DNA of 64,000 nt from Pradoshia sp. D12 (GTDB lineage: Bacteria; Bacillota; Bacilli; Bacillales; Pradoshiaceae), in the NCBI RefSeq assembly GCF_008935075.1, contig NZ_CP044545.1, positions 2,383,501 to 2,447,500 of the forward strand, written 5' to 3'. Positions 8,969 to 19,075 of the stretch are shown here, in pieces. Below the pieces are notes generated by a model. The model was not told the origin of the DNA. It did no database searches and worked only from the letters and a program-made list of their open reading frames with translations. A program made the translations under genes and the position numbers. Position 1 is the stretch's first letter, and every line of letters begins with the position of its first letter.

Positions 8969-9379
8969 TGGTATTCCTTTCTGTTTCCCTAAATCTATAA
9001 CAAATCTGCTGGTCATTCGGCAAAATAATGTTCGTCCAATCCGGAGCCTCTAAAATTTTGTTATTACCCCTATTATACTCACTTTTTTTAACCTGTATAA
9101 AGAGCTAATGGAAACTCCAGAAAAAAATATTTATCTGATAAGGAAATTAAATGATTTTTTTGTGGTATAGAGCTTGGAGTCTTAATTTTAAGGTTATATA
9201 AGTATACTTTATCATTTAACAAAAAGCGACCGAATCGTACTCTTCCATTTCATTCTATCTATCCATTTAATTGATTACATTTTCACCGCCCTATCAACCA
9301 TTTTTACATGTGTAAAGGCAAGGGTTTCATTGACTTTCTTTTAGACATGCTATGAAACTATCAGAAATTTTAGTACCAA
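8969..9379. other. Intergenic region between ypiA and aroA
   Basis: Apart from the ypiA promoter I see no gene in these ~400 bases. A TTTACA/TGTAAA inverted repeat with a two-base centre sits at 9303-9316; its meaning is unknown. No riboswitch or tRNA fold is recognisable. Confidence 0.5.
9072..9100 (-). promoter_or_regulatory. Probable sigma-A promoter for ypiA-ypiB
   Basis: On the minus strand a perfect -10 (TATAAT, 9072-9077) lies 17 bases from TTATAC (9095-9100). The predicted leader to the ypiA start is about 95 nt. Confidence 0.6.
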
Positions 9380-9403
9380 AAAAGAGAGGTTCCCCTCTCT
9401 TTT
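9380..9403 (-). terminator. Terminator of the aromatic gene block
   Basis: AAAAGAGAGG / CCTCTCTTTT, a perfect 10-bp stem with loop TTCC, overlaps the aroA stop codon. A-rich sequence on its left gives a T run on the minus strand. Confidence 0.85.
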
Positions 9404-10700
9404 ATTCCTGAATGGATACAAGCTTAATTAAATCATCAAAGAAACCTGGATAGGATACTGAAATGGCATCAGCATTGTTTAATACTACAGAGTCTTTGGA
9501 AAGCAGTGAAGCAATCGCCAATGTCATTCCGATACGGTGGTCCCCCAGGCTGTCCACCGTACCTCCATGCAAGGTTTGTTCTCCCTCAATGATTAAACCA
9601 TCGTCTGTTGGAGTTATATCAACACCAAGCGCACCCAATTGAGTAGCGATGGCATCAATTCGATTTGTTTCTTTAACCTTTAACTCAGCAGCATCTTTAA
9701 TGACGGTTTTTCCCTTAGCCTGTGAAGCTAACAGGGCAATAACAGGCAGCTCATCAATTAACCTTGGAATGATATCTCCGGCAATTGTTATCCCCTTTAA
9801 AGAGGAAGTTTTTACTGTAACCGTACCGGATTCTTCCGCAAGTTCTCCGAGTTTGTCTAACTGAATTTCAATATTTGCTCCCATTTCTTTCAAAACATCA
9901 ATAATCCCCGTTCTTGTTTGATTCAGCCCAACGTTCTTTAATATAATCTCACTGTTTGGTACAATGGTACCGGCAACCATCCAAAACGCTGCAGAGGAGA
10001 TATCTCCGGGAACATGAACATCCTTTCCGCTCAGCACCTGATTTCCTGTAACTCTGATCATATTGCCGTCGATATGGATGCTCCCCCCAAACGATTCAAT
10101 CATCCGTTCAGTATGATCCCTCGTGGCTGCTTTTTCAATGACCGTTGTGGTTCCTTTCGCATGTAATCCAGCCAAAAGAATAGCTGATTTCACCTGGGCA
10201 CTTGCTACCGGAAGCTCATATTCAATACCTGACAGCTCACCTTGGTTCATTTCAAGCGGTATAAAGTTACCATCCTCTTTTCCGGATATTCTTGCTCCCA
10301 TTTTCCTCAGCGGATCTACCACTCTTCTCATTGGCCTTTTTGCAATGGATTCATCACCAGTGAAAGTGATAGAAAAGGGCTGGTTGGCGAGTAACCCCAT
10401 AAGAAGTCGGATGGTTGTCCCCGAATTGCCGACATCCAGCAAGCCAATCGGCTCCTTTAAACCGCCATATCCATTACCCTGGATGGTGACCTTATCGCCT
10501 TCTCTTTGTATATCCACACCCATTTTTTGAAAACACTCAATAGTACTTAAGCAATCCTGACCCTCTAAGAAATGATATACGGTCGTTTTCCCTTCCGCTA
10601 TTGCCCCAAACATGACCGCTCTGTGCGAAATAGATTTATCTCCCGGCACTTCAATCGTGCCTTTCAACTGGGGGTTTTTGAATAATAGGATTTTTCCCAT
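9402..10700 (-). CDS. aroA: 3-phosphoshikimate 1-carboxyvinyltransferase (EPSP synthase)
   Basis: Joins shikimate-3-phosphate and phosphoenolpyruvate to form EPSP, the sixth step of the shikimate pathway (B. subtilis name aroE). Visible motifs are [12 protein letters not shown] (residues ~19-30), the phosphoenolpyruvate-site loop [15 protein letters not shown] (~89-103) and [11 protein letters not shown] (~121-131), with IDELPVIA and KVKETNRI towards the C-terminus. The 432-aa length is standard. It is the last gene of the block, 20 bases after tyrA, and ends in a terminator. Confidence 0.97.
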   Translation of the reverse strand: MGKILLFKNPQLKGTIEVPGDKSISHRAVMFGAIAEGKTTVYHFLEGQDCLSTIECFQKMGVDIQREGDKVTIQGNGYGGLKEPIGLLDVGNSGTTIRLLMGLLANQPFSITFTGDESIAKRPMRRVVDPLRKMGARISGKEDGNFIPLEMNQGELSGIEYELPVASAQVKSAILLAGLHAKGTTTVIEKAATRDHTERMIESFGGSIHIDGNMIRVTGNQVLSGKDVHVPGDISSAAFWMVAGTIVPNSEIILKNVGLNQTRTGIIDVLKEMGANIEIQLDKLGELAEESGTVTVKTSSLKGITIAGDIIPRLIDELPVIALLASQAKGKTVIKDAAELKVKETNRIDAIATQLGALGVDITPTDDGLIIEGEQTLHGGTVDSLGDHRIGMTLAIASLLSKDSVVLNNADAISVSYPGFFDDLIKLVSIQE

Positions 10701-10720
10701 GCCTTTCCTCCTTTTTTATC

Positions 10721-11824
10721 TCAGTCATAATAAGTATCGTAATTAGTTGCATCACGTAAACATTCCACCGCTAGTTTGCGATCTTCACCTGATTGGAAGG
10801 AAATCACCAATACACCGTACACTTCTTCACGCGTCTCAATGATTCTTATATTAGTAATACTTATATTAGATTTTGCTAAATAACCGGTAATCTCCGAAAT
10901 GACCCCTGGATAATCCGGGACATCCACATATAAATCATAAAAGGACGGAATTGCACCCTTTTTACGGGCCGGCATCTCATCACGAAACATTTTTGCACTT
11001 TGGAAAAAGGAATATAATCTTGCCTCATCCTTCGTACGAATCCATTCTCTCACCTCTGACATTTCATCTATCCAGGAGTCCAAAAGATCGATTAATACTT
11101 GATCATTTTGAATCAGAATATCCTTCCACATTTGGGGACTGGATGAAGCTATTCGGGTAATATCCCTGAATCCTCCGGCAGCAAGTCTTGCAACTAAATC
11201 ATGTTTCGCTTCAGCCTGTTCAGCCTGATTAACAATCGAGGCTGCCATAATATGCGGCAAATGACTGATGACACCTGTCATTAAATCGTGCTCATGAGCA
11301 TCCACTTCAATGAATTTGGCTTTCGTCCCCTTTAGCCACATCTTCAGCTCAGCAACCTCTTTAACACCTGCATGAGCAGCCGGTGTCAATATATAAAAAG
11401 CATTTTCAAAAAGATGCACTTTTGCCGCAGCTACTCCGCTTTTATGAGATCCAGCCATTGGGTGACCGCCTATAAACGTATAATTCATGCTAAACAAACG
11501 CTCTGCTTCTTTCATGATCTTTGCCTTTGTACTTCCTACATCCGTAATTATAACGTTTTTTTTCAGCGTACATGCTGACAGGCTTTCCATAACGGTTGAT
11601 GTAGCTTGCACCGGGACTCCGATAATGATAACATCTGCTCTTCCGGCAGCCTCTTTATAATCCGTAATTTCTTCATCTATTACTTTTAATGCTTTTGCCA
11701 GCTGCACCTGTTTTCGATCCACATCATACCCTAGTATCAATGCCTTCGGATGTTCCTTTTTAATAGATAAAGCAATGGATCCTCCAATTAAACCAAGACC
11801 TATCATTAATACATTCCCACGCAT
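10721..11824 (-). CDS. tyrA: Prephenate dehydrogenase with C-terminal ACT domain
   Basis: Oxidatively decarboxylates prephenate to 4-hydroxyphenylpyruvate in tyrosine synthesis. The N-terminal Rossmann motif is GLGLIGGSIAL (residues ~8-18); GGHPMAGSHKSGV (~119-131) and the active-site region GVISHLPHIMAAS (~185-197) are typical. Residues ~295-367 form an ACT domain (YVDVPDYPGVISEITGYLAK), the likely site of tyrosine feedback. Length 367 aa matches B. subtilis TyrA. It lies between hisC and aroA, with about 20 bases on either side. Confidence 0.96.
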   Translation of the reverse strand: MRGNVLMIGLGLIGGSIALSIKKEHPKALILGYDVDRKQVQLAKALKVIDEEITDYKEAAGRADVIIIGVPVQATSTVMESLSACTLKKNVIITDVGSTKAKIMKEAERLFSMNYTFIGGHPMAGSHKSGVAAAKVHLFENAFYILTPAAHAGVKEVAELKMWLKGTKAKFIEVDAHEHDLMTGVISHLPHIMAASIVNQAEQAEAKHDLVARLAAGGFRDITRIASSSPQMWKDILIQNDQVLIDLLDSWIDEMSEVREWIRTKDEARLYSFFQSAKMFRDEMPARKKGAIPSFYDLYVDVPDYPGVISEITGYLAKSNISITNIRIIETREEVYGVLVISFQSGEDRKLAVECLRDATNYDTYYD

Positions 11825-11844
11825 GGAGGCACCTCACCTACTAT

Positions 11845-12951
11845 CTATTTGATTTCTTTATTTTCTTTCATCAAAAGGAAATTTTTCAGCTCTTTCAAAA
11901 CAGCTTCATTCTGCTGGTCAGAACCAACTGTAATCCGAATGGATGTCGGGAAACCCAAAGCCTGGCCGGAACGAACGATAAAGCCTTTTCTCATTAAATA
12001 CTGAAAGACTTCATTCCCATCATGACCTGTATCGATTAAGATAAAATTTGCTTGTGATGGATAGTAACTTAAGTTATAAATCTTACAAAATTCATAATAT
12101 TGCTGAAGACCATCTCTATTTTTTTGTTTGCATTCCTCAATAAATTGTTGATCACTTATAGCAGCAATCGCAGCCTTTTGAGCTAATGCATTGACGTTAA
12201 ACGGCTCTCTTGCAGGCTCAAGCATACGGATAATATCGGAATTAGCCACTCCATAACCAATACGCAAAGCCGCCATCCCGTAAATCTTGGAAAAAGTATG
12301 CAATAGGATTAAATTATCAAACTGTTTAATTAACGGCAAGATTTCAGGATAATCTATAGCTGTGACGTACTCATAATAAGCTGCATCAAATACAACTAAT
12401 ACATCGTTAGGCACCTGACTCAAAAATGGGAGAAGCTCCTCACCTCTTATGTATTCGCCTGTCGGATTATTAGGAGAACAAATCCACACAATCCCCGTGT
12501 CAGCATCAATCTGACGAAGCATGCCATCAAGATCATGTCTGCCATTTATATGCGGCACCTCCCTGATCTCTGACTGCTCCAGAATGGCATTATGGCTATA
12601 CTGACTAAAGGTACCCGTAGACATAACCGTATTTACACCAGGAGCAAGAATCGCCTTTGCTATCATTTGGATAATATTATCTGAACCATTTCCAAAGATA
12701 AGCTGATTTTTTTCAACTCCTAAATAGTTAGATAAGACTTCACGCAAATTAACGGCCCCGCCATCCGGATACAAGGGAAGTGACCATTCTGTTTCCTTCA
12801 GCGTTTTTGCGACCTCGGATGAATATCCATATGGGTTTTCATTTGATGCCAGTTTGATGATCTCCTCCAACCCAAACTCCCTTTTTACGTCCTCAATTGG
12901 TTTGCCTGGCTTATAAGGCTCTAATGTATATAAATGATTCTTCCATTTCAA
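11845..12951 (-). CDS. hisC: Histidinol-phosphate / aromatic amino acid aminotransferase
   Basis: A PLP-dependent fold-type I aminotransferase (368 aa). Bacillus HisC serves both histidine synthesis and the final transamination to phenylalanine and tyrosine, which explains its place among aro genes. Motifs: LASNENPYG (~34-42), FGNGSDNII (~86-94), SPNNPTGEYI (~158-167) and the PLP lysine in HTFSKIYGMAALRIGYG (~218-234). It begins 26 bases after aroH; in B. subtilis the six trp genes lie in exactly this gap. Confidence 0.95.
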   Translation of the reverse strand: MKWKNHLYTLEPYKPGKPIEDVKREFGLEEIIKLASNENPYGYSSEVAKTLKETEWSLPLYPDGGAVNLREVLSNYLGVEKNQLIFGNGSDNIIQMIAKAILAPGVNTVMSTGTFSQYSHNAILEQSEIREVPHINGRHDLDGMLRQIDADTGIVWICSPNNPTGEYIRGEELLPFLSQVPNDVLVVFDAAYYEYVTAIDYPEILPLIKQFDNLILLHTFSKIYGMAALRIGYGVANSDIIRMLEPAREPFNVNALAQKAAIAAISDQQFIEECKQKNRDGLQQYYEFCKIYNLSYYPSQANFILIDTGHDGNEVFQYLMRKGFIVRSGQALGFPTSIRITVGSDQQNEAVLKELKNFLLMKENKEIK

Positions 12952-12977
12952 AGCTCCAGTTCCCCCTTTTTTATTGC

Positions 12978-13343
12978 TTATTTCTCTGTTAAATCAGGTC
13001 TAAGGACCGTAGCCCCCTCCAGATAAATATGCTTGATATCCTTTTGGGCTGTATCCATATTGGCATGAATCATAATCCGTATGGCCAATGATAAGGAACC
13101 CGGTACTGGAATTTCACGCATGCACATAACGGGAACATATGTAAATCCATCTATTTTTCTAACAATAGCAGCTGGAAATCCTGCATCTATATCGTCTGTA
13201 ACAGATATGAATATAGATGCAATAGATTCTGCCTGAAGATGATTCTGTTGAATCATTTCTCGAAGTAAGATCTCTGTTTTATTTTCAATGAGTTCTTTTT
13301 TATTTGCTTCTATGGTAATGGCTCCTCGGATGCCTCTCATCAT
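12978..13343 (-). CDS. aroH: Chorismate mutase, AroH class
   Basis: Rearranges chorismate to prephenate. A 121-residue monofunctional enzyme of the trimeric AroH fold: MMRGIRGAITIE at the N-terminus carries the conserved catalytic arginine region, and VMCMREIPVPGSLSLAIRIM and HIYLEGATVLRPDL complete the signature. The start overlaps the end of aroB by four bases, so translation is probably coupled. It is directly followed by hisC rather than trpE. Confidence 0.95.
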   Translation of the reverse strand: MMRGIRGAITIEANKKELIENKTEILLREMIQQNHLQAESIASIFISVTDDIDAGFPAAIVRKIDGFTYVPVMCMREIPVPGSLSLAIRIMIHANMDTAQKDIKHIYLEGATVLRPDLTEK

Positions 13344-14455
13344 AATGAATAACCCTTCTCCCTTCCGACTATATTGTTTAAGAAATAGGTTAATTCGTCT
13401 TGTATTTCCGTATCAGAATAGGAATGTAAGGCTGGTCTGCCATAATCATTTAAAAGGACCGTCGCTATTGTCCCTTGTTTATTTTTCTTATCAAGTTTCA
13501 TAAATGGCAGCAATAATTCTGCTGATAAAATTTCTTTTGGTATTTGTAGATAGCCTAAATTGGTTAACCAATCCTTAAATGCAGTTAGATTAAAAGAAAA
13601 ATCAGCATACTTTTGGCTCAAATATAGGTCAAATAACATACCAAAGGCTACAGCTTCCCCGTGGGTTACCACTCCATATCCAGCTGCCCCTTCAATCGCA
13701 TGAGCTAATGTATGACCAAAATTAAGAAAAGCACGCGAGCCTTTCTCCTTTTCATCCTCCGATACAATAGTAGCTTTAACAGAAATCCCTTTTTTTATAT
13801 ACGAAGCCAATGATTTGGATTGCAGGTCAGAAATACTGCAATACTGATTTCTTAAATCATCATAAAAGGATTTACTGCATAGCAGCGCATGCTTAATTAA
13901 CTCCGCAAATCCTGAGCGCCATTCCTTCTCTGGTAAAGTGGATAAAAAGGAACTATCATAGAAGACTGCCTCCGGTTGATAGAAACAGCCTACTAGATTT
14001 TTACCCAGCTGATGATTAATAGCCACTTTTCCTCCAACTGCACTGTCATGAGCCAGCAAGGTTGTTGGCAGTTGAATGTAGGGAATGCCTCTCATATAGG
14101 TCGCAGCTACAAATCCAGCTAAATCTCCAACCACTCCCCCGCCCAGAGCTAACACGAGGCTGTCACGATCAAGTTTATTTTCAAATCCTACCGTTAAACA
14201 TTCTTCGTATACAGAGAATGATTTTGCTCTTTCTCCTGTTGGTACGGCATGGATGATTACTTCATAGCCACGTTTGGCCAACAACGTTTCAATCAGCTCT
14301 GAATAAAGAGAAGATACCAGTTCATCCGATATCATATATACTTTTGGTTTTCCTTTGAAATTTTTCTCCAAAAATATGGGGAGCTCTTCAATCACTCCAT
14401 CACCTATAAAAATCGGATACTCCTTTGAAGAAGTTTTAATTTGAATAGTTTCCAT
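13340..14455 (-). CDS. aroB: 3-dehydroquinate synthase
   Basis: Converts DAHP to 3-dehydroquinate using NAD+ and a divalent metal. The 371-residue protein shows ALGGGVVGDLAGFVAATYMRG (~103-123, glycine-rich NAD site; quoted here in two parts: ALGGGVVGDLAG and FVAATYMRG), QLPTTLLAHDSAVGGK (~128-143) and the metal-binding histidines in LNFGHTLAHAIE (~244-255) and THGEAVAFG (~264-272). Its start shares one base with the aroC stop and its end overlaps aroH by four bases, forming a tightly packed operon. Confidence 0.96.
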   Translation of the reverse strand: METIQIKTSSKEYPIFIGDGVIEELPIFLEKNFKGKPKVYMISDELVSSLYSELIETLLAKRGYEVIIHAVPTGERAKSFSVYEECLTVGFENKLDRDSLVLALGGGVVGDLAGFVAATYMRGIPYIQLPTTLLAHDSAVGGKVAINHQLGKNLVGCFYQPEAVFYDSSFLSTLPEKEWRSGFAELIKHALLCSKSFYDDLRNQYCSISDLQSKSLASYIKKGISVKATIVSEDEKEKGSRAFLNFGHTLAHAIEGAAGYGVVTHGEAVAFGMLFDLYLSQKYADFSFNLTAFKDWLTNLGYLQIPKEILSAELLLPFMKLDKKNKQGTIATVLLNDYGRPALHSYSDTEIQDELTYFLNNIVGREKGYSL

Positions 14456-15627
14456 TAGAATTCCCTCGCATACATTCTTTGCTGATTAACGGATTCAACC
14501 AATGTCTCCATCCGATCAGAATAAAACTGTTCAATGATTGCATTGGCAAGCTCCCATGCTACCACATGCTCAGCAACGACTGCCGCTGCCGGAACAGCAC
14601 ATGCATCAGAGCGTTCTATCGAGGCTGTAAACGACTCTTTCGTGTCAATATCCACACTTTTGAGCGGCTTATACAAGGTAGGGATTGGTTTCATAACTCC
14701 ACGCACTACTACAGGCATTCCAGTTGTCATTCCGCCTTCAAAACCGCCTAGGCGATTCGTTTTACGGCTATATCCCTGTCCTTCCTCCCAAATGATTTCA
14801 TCATGCACCTGACTGCCTGGAATTCTGGCCGCTTCAAAGCCAATCCCGAATTCGACACCCTTAAATGCATTAATACTAAGGATTGCACCTGCAATTTTTG
14901 CATCTAGTTTACGATCATAATGAACATAGCTCCCGACACCAGCAGGCATTCCAGTCGCCACTACTTCAACGACACCACCTAATGTATCGCCATTCTTTTT
15001 AGCCAAATCAATGGCTTCCATCATCTTCTCAGCAGCTTTTTCATCAAGACAGCGAACCGGAGAATCCTCTGCCAGCTGTTGGATCTCTTTAATATCCTTA
15101 ACCTCTGTTTCAGCTGCTTTAATGCCACCGATTTCAACAACATGCGAAACAATTTCTATACCAAGCAGACTAAGCAGTTTCACCGCAACAGCTCCCGCTG
15201 CCACTCGGACAGTTGTTTCTCTTGCAGACGAGCGCTCTAAAACATTGCGCAAATCCCTATGTCCATATTTCATACCGCCATTCAGGTCAGCATGCCCTGG
15301 GCGCGGTCTTGTGATTTTACGTTTAATTTCGTCTTCTGCCTTTTCATCTATTGGCTCAATTCCCATGACATGGGTCCAATGAGTCCAGTCCCGGTTTTTA
15401 ACTTGCAGAGCAACAGGTGATCCTAATGTCCTGCCATGACGAATTCCTGCTGTAATCTCTACTGTATCTTTTTCAATTTGCATTCTTCTACCGCGTCCAT
15501 ATCCCTTTTGTCTCCTGGCAAGATGCTTGTTGATATCTTCCTCAGACAACGGCATTCCTGCAGGTAATCCTTCTATTAAAGTTGTTAATTGGGGGCCGTG
15601 GGATTCCCCAGCAGTTATATATCTCAT
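14455..15627 (-). CDS. aroC: Chorismate synthase
   Basis: Converts EPSP to chorismate using reduced FMN (B. subtilis name aroF). The three family signatures are clear: [11 protein letters not shown] near the N-terminus, [19 protein letters not shown] at ~107-125 with [20 protein letters not shown] following, and [13 protein letters not shown] towards the C-terminus. At 390 aa it is of the usual Gram-positive length. It is the first gene of the block aroC-aroB-aroH-hisC-tyrA-aroA. Confidence 0.97.
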   Translation of the reverse strand: MRYITAGESHGPQLTTLIEGLPAGMPLSEEDINKHLARRQKGYGRGRRMQIEKDTVEITAGIRHGRTLGSPVALQVKNRDWTHWTHVMGIEPIDEKAEDEIKRKITRPRPGHADLNGGMKYGHRDLRNVLERSSARETTVRVAAGAVAVKLLSLLGIEIVSHVVEIGGIKAAETEVKDIKEIQQLAEDSPVRCLDEKAAEKMMEAIDLAKKNGDTLGGVVEVVATGMPAGVGSYVHYDRKLDAKIAGAILSINAFKGVEFGIGFEAARIPGSQVHDEIIWEEGQGYSRKTNRLGGFEGGMTTGMPVVVRGVMKPIPTLYKPLKSVDIDTKESFTASIERSDACAVPAAAVVAEHVVAWELANAIIEQFYSDRMETLVESVNQQRMYAREF

Positions 15628-15788
15628 AAGGCTCCTCCTTCATCACTTTAAAGCATTTATGTAATAATATATCATATACTGTTATTCTTATGGTAATTTT
15701 CTTGCTTATATTGTACATCAGATTAACAAGGTACTACCATTCACTCTCTGCCGACGTCTCCTGATTATCTTTCATTTCAGTATGTCTA

Positions 15789-16592
15789 TTAGCTATGTAC
15801 CCTATGATGATTTCTCTTTTTATAAAAAAACGTATTTGCACTGATAAAATCATATACAGTTGGGTTGAAGATCTGTTCAGTACTGCCCACAAACAAAACT
15901 CCGCCAGGACGAAGTGATTGGGAAAATTTCTTATATAATAAACCCTTTGCTTCATCCGTAAAATAAATCAAAACATTACGGCATATGATTAAATCGTATG
16001 ATTGGCCATACGAATCAGCCAGTAAATTATGTTTCTTGAACGTGACCGCATTTTTTATCTGTTGATTAATATGATAAAATCCATCCACGAATTCGAAATG
16101 CTTATTCTTTAACTCTACTGGTACTTCCCCCAAAGATTTTTCTGAATAAATGCCTCTCCTGCAAATTTCTAAGGCATTCTGATCTATATCGGTTGCCAGG
16201 ATAGAGACACGATTCAGGGCATTTAAGCGGGTTAGCACCATGGCAAGTGAATAGGGTTCATCACCAGTTGAACAAGCGGCGCTCCAAATTTTCAAAGTCT
16301 TTTTTTCAGACAATAATTCTGGCAGAATCTCCTTCTCCAAAACCTCCCACCTTCTATAATTCCGAAAGAAGTTCGAAACATTAATCGTCATACGGTCCAG
16401 AAGCTCATTTAATAAATACTGGTCTTTACGAAGATGATTGTAATAATCCTGAAACCCATTAAAACCTTGTTTTTCATATAAGGAGGTAATTCTTCTTTTC
16501 ATTTGCGCTTCCTTATATAAAGATAAATTGATTCCTGTTAAATAGTTAATCCCTTTAACAAACCCCTGATAGTCATCATTAATTTTTATCAT
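15789..16592 (-). CDS. cheR: Chemotaxis receptor methyltransferase CheR
   Basis: Methylates glutamates of chemoreceptors with S-adenosylmethionine for adaptation. An N-terminal helical CheR_N domain (residues ~1-75) precedes the SAM-binding domain, with IWSAACSTGDEPYSLAM (~103-119), LATDIDQNALEICRRGIY (~136-153) and LIICRNVLIYF (~205-215). At 267 aa it is slightly longer than B. subtilis CheR (256). It sits between ndk and aroC as in B. subtilis, so it is probably ancestral and not a transferred gene. Confidence 0.95.
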   Translation of the reverse strand: MIKINDDYQGFVKGINYLTGINLSLYKEAQMKRRITSLYEKQGFNGFQDYYNHLRKDQYLLNELLDRMTINVSNFFRNYRRWEVLEKEILPELLSEKKTLKIWSAACSTGDEPYSLAMVLTRLNALNRVSILATDIDQNALEICRRGIYSEKSLGEVPVELKNKHFEFVDGFYHINQQIKNAVTFKKHNLLADSYGQSYDLIICRNVLIYFTDEAKGLLYKKFSQSLRPGGVLFVGSTEQIFNPTVYDFISANTFFYKKRNHHRVHS

Positions 16593-16736
16593 ATACCCCT
16601 ACGACTCCAATAAATTCTTTTACTATAAGTATACAAAATTAGCAGATTCAATGATATAACCACACTTATTACGTATGCCCATAACGATCACATGATCTTT
16701 TCTATAAACCCCCATAAACCGGTAAGATATGCAATT

Positions 16737-16763
16737 AAAAAAGCCGCCAACCTTGTTGACAGC
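16737..16763 (-). terminator. Terminator after ndk
   Basis: On the minus strand GCTGTCAAC / GTTGGCGGC pair over 9 bp (with two G-U pairs) around loop AAG and are followed by six T residues. Confidence 0.8.
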
Positions 16764-16784
16764 CCTTAATCTTTATCTATCTAC

Positions 16785-17231
16785 TTAATAAATCCACTCA
16801 TTCGCTAATTTTGTATATTCAGCAAGCTCTTCTTCTTTAAAGAAGATTCCAAGTTCTCTCTCGGCACTTGCAGGTGAATCAGAGCCATGGATAATGTTTT
16901 TGCCTACCGTTACACCATAATCTCCGCGAATTGTACCAGGAGCAGCATCTTTTGGATTGGTAGATCCCATCATTTGACGAGCAGTCGCAATCACATTTTC
17001 CCCTTGCCATGCCATTGCAAAAACTGGTCCTGATGTAATAAAGTCAACCAATTCACCAAAGAAAGGACGCTCTTTATGTTCCTCGTAATGCTTTTCAGCC
17101 GTCTCTGTTGGAATCATCATCAATTTCGCTCCAACAAGCTGAAAGCCCTTTCTTTCTAAACGTGATACAATTTCCCCGATTAAATTTCTTTGTACACCAT
17201 CTGGTTTAACCATTAAAAATGTTTTTTCCAT
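16785..17231 (-). CDS. ndk: Nucleoside diphosphate kinase
   Basis: Transfers the gamma phosphate between nucleoside triphosphates and diphosphates through a phosphohistidine. The 148-residue sequence has the start [19 protein letters not shown] and the catalytic histidine in [20 protein letters not shown] (residues ~112-131). Length and motifs are normal for the family. It is a monocistronic gene with its own terminator, downstream of hepT. Confidence 0.97.
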   Translation of the reverse strand: MEKTFLMVKPDGVQRNLIGEIVSRLERKGFQLVGAKLMMIPTETAEKHYEEHKERPFFGELVDFITSGPVFAMAWQGENVIATARQMMGSTNPKDAAPGTIRGDYGVTVGKNIIHGSDSPASAERELGIFFKEEELAEYTKLANEWIY

Positions 17232-17320
17232 AATTACACCTCTGTTCGTATGTATGGGCTTTCAGAAAGAATAATACCATTATTTACATGTATAAAGCAA
17301 ACGAAAAAGGAAATAGCATT

Positions 17321-18283
17321 TTAGTATTTCCTTTTTCCGATAAATCTTGCTATTTCATATAAATAATCCGTATTCTTCGACTCTGGCAATAATTCTAGAA
17401 TATCAAATGCTTTATCCAGGTAAGCATTGCTTAAGTCGATGGATTTCTCGATTGCTCCTGATTGCTTGATAGATTCGAGTATAGGCTGCAACTCTTCTAA
17501 CCTCATATCTTCGTGAACAGTTCGGATAAGCTTGGCCAATTGCGGTTGCTGTAAGGCATACAAAACAGGTAAGGTAATATTCCCCTGCCACAAATCACTA
17601 CCCGCAGGTTTCCCTAGATCTTTTTCAGAGGCCGTGAAATCAAGTATGTCATCCATTATTTGAAAGGACATGCCCACATAGTATCCATACAAGAATAATT
17701 TTTTGTGTATATCCTCCGATACCCCTGCACTGATCGCACCTAATTGGCAGCTGGCCGCAATTAAGACAGCCGTTTTTCGTTTAATACGCTTTAAATAGTT
17801 ACGTAGATTTTGATCAAAATTGTATTTATCACGTATTTGTTCTATTTCGCCAATGCTGACTTCCATGATGGTTTTAGCTACTACCTGATGTGCCAATGGA
17901 TCTTTAATATGAGTCATAAGCTCCTGAGCCCTGGCAAATATGTAATCTCCTGTATAAGTAGCCATTTTATTATCCCATTTGGAACAAACCGTCAGTGATC
18001 CCCTACGCAGTTTGGCTTCGTCAATGATATCATCATGTACTAATGATGCTGAGTGAATAAGTTCCAGAGCAACTGCAGCATGCTTAATTTGATTAATATC
18101 ATACTCTCCAAATTTTGCGGTGAGCAGTACAAAAACAGGGCGTATCCGTTTGCCTCCAGCTTTCAGAGTGTGCATAGATGCTTCCTGAAGTGGTCTGCAT
18201 TCAGTTTGTATCGATGAACGCAGCTCTTTTTCGATTAATTGGATATCCTGTCTGAAAATTGAATACAATTTTGGTAATTTCAT
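17321..18283 (-). CDS. hepT: Heptaprenyl diphosphate synthase component II
   Basis: The catalytic subunit of the enzyme that makes the C35 side chain of menaquinone-7. Both aspartate-rich prenyltransferase motifs are present: LVHDDIIDEAKLRRG (~82-96) and MDDILDFT (~207-214), together with KAGGKRIRP (~42-50). The 320-aa length is typical. It works with the hepS product encoded two genes upstream; menG lies between them. The whole hepS-menG-hepT set supports the menaquinone used by the qcr complex. Confidence 0.96.
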   Translation of the reverse strand: MKLPKLYSIFRQDIQLIEKELRSSIQTECRPLQEASMHTLKAGGKRIRPVFVLLTAKFGEYDINQIKHAAVALELIHSASLVHDDIIDEAKLRRGSLTVCSKWDNKMATYTGDYIFARAQELMTHIKDPLAHQVVAKTIMEVSIGEIEQIRDKYNFDQNLRNYLKRIKRKTAVLIAASCQLGAISAGVSEDIHKKLFLYGYYVGMSFQIMDDILDFTASEKDLGKPAGSDLWQGNITLPVLYALQQPQLAKLIRTVHEDMRLEELQPILESIKQSGAIEKSIDLSNAYLDKAFDILELLPESKNTDYLYEIARFIGKRKY

Positions 18284-18316
18284 AGTTCCACTTCCCGTTA
18301 AACTAATATGCGCCCT

Positions 18317-19030
18317 TTATTTTGATTGTTTGAATCCAAAATGAGACGCAGCTGCACCACCGGAATAAGGTTTATATTTAACCTTCACAAAACCGGCTTC
18401 TTCAAAGAGTCTTTTCAATGCCGGTGCACTTGGAAAATCAGATGCAGATTCCTGCAGCCAGGAATACTCCTTGTAACTCTTAGCCAATAATTTACCCAAG
18501 AGAGGCATAATATGCTTAAAATAAAAATAATATAGCTGTCTGTAAACCGGTAACGTCGGTTGAGAAGTATCTAAACAAACAGCCATGCCACCCGGTTTCA
18601 GAACACGGTTCATTTCTTTCAATACCGTTAAGTAGTCAGGGACATTCCGAAGACCAAATCCAATTGTGACAAAGTCAAATGTATTATCTTCAAAGGGAAT
18701 CTCCATTGCATTCCCATGAAGCAGTTCCACATTATTTAACTGCTCCTTTTTAACCTTTTGTTCGCCAATCTTGAGCATATTTTTACTGAAGTCCAAACCC
18801 GTTACCTTACCAGAGTCGCCAACCTGTCTCGCCAGCGCTATCGTCCAGTCAGCTGTACCGCAGCATACATCCAGTGCCTGATCTCCCTGTTTAACATCCA
18901 TTTTTTTCATCGTATCGGCACGCCAACGCTTATGTAACTGGAAACTGATTACTGAATTCATGGAATCATAATTATCAGAAATCTTTTCAAAGACACCGTG
19001 TACACGTTCCTCTTTTGTTTGTTGTTTCAT
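18317..19030 (-). CDS. menG: Demethylmenaquinone methyltransferase
   Basis: Performs the last step of menaquinone synthesis, C-methylation with S-adenosylmethionine (also called MenH or UbiE). The 237-residue protein carries the class I methyltransferase glycine motif [16 protein letters not shown] (~49-64) and the UbiE signatures [17 protein letters not shown] (~20-36) and [15 protein letters not shown] (~118-132). It sits between hepS and hepT in the same direction and order as in B. subtilis. Confidence 0.97.
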   Translation of the reverse strand: MKQQTKEERVHGVFEKISDNYDSMNSVISFQLHKRWRADTMKKMDVKQGDQALDVCCGTADWTIALARQVGDSGKVTGLDFSKNMLKIGEQKVKKEQLNNVELLHGNAMEIPFEDNTFDFVTIGFGLRNVPDYLTVLKEMNRVLKPGGMAVCLDTSQPTLPVYRQLYYFYFKHIMPLLGKLLAKSYKEYSWLQESASDFPSAPALKRLFEEAGFVKVKYKPYSGGAAASHFGFKQSK

Positions 19031-19075
19031 TATGAATTCCCTTTCCCCACATCGTCTTTTTATATGTTTTCAAGA

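Noticed and set aside
10123-10530. A 135-codon plus-strand frame inside aroA
   Set aside because: Antisense shadow of a strongly conserved gene, with no ribosome site.
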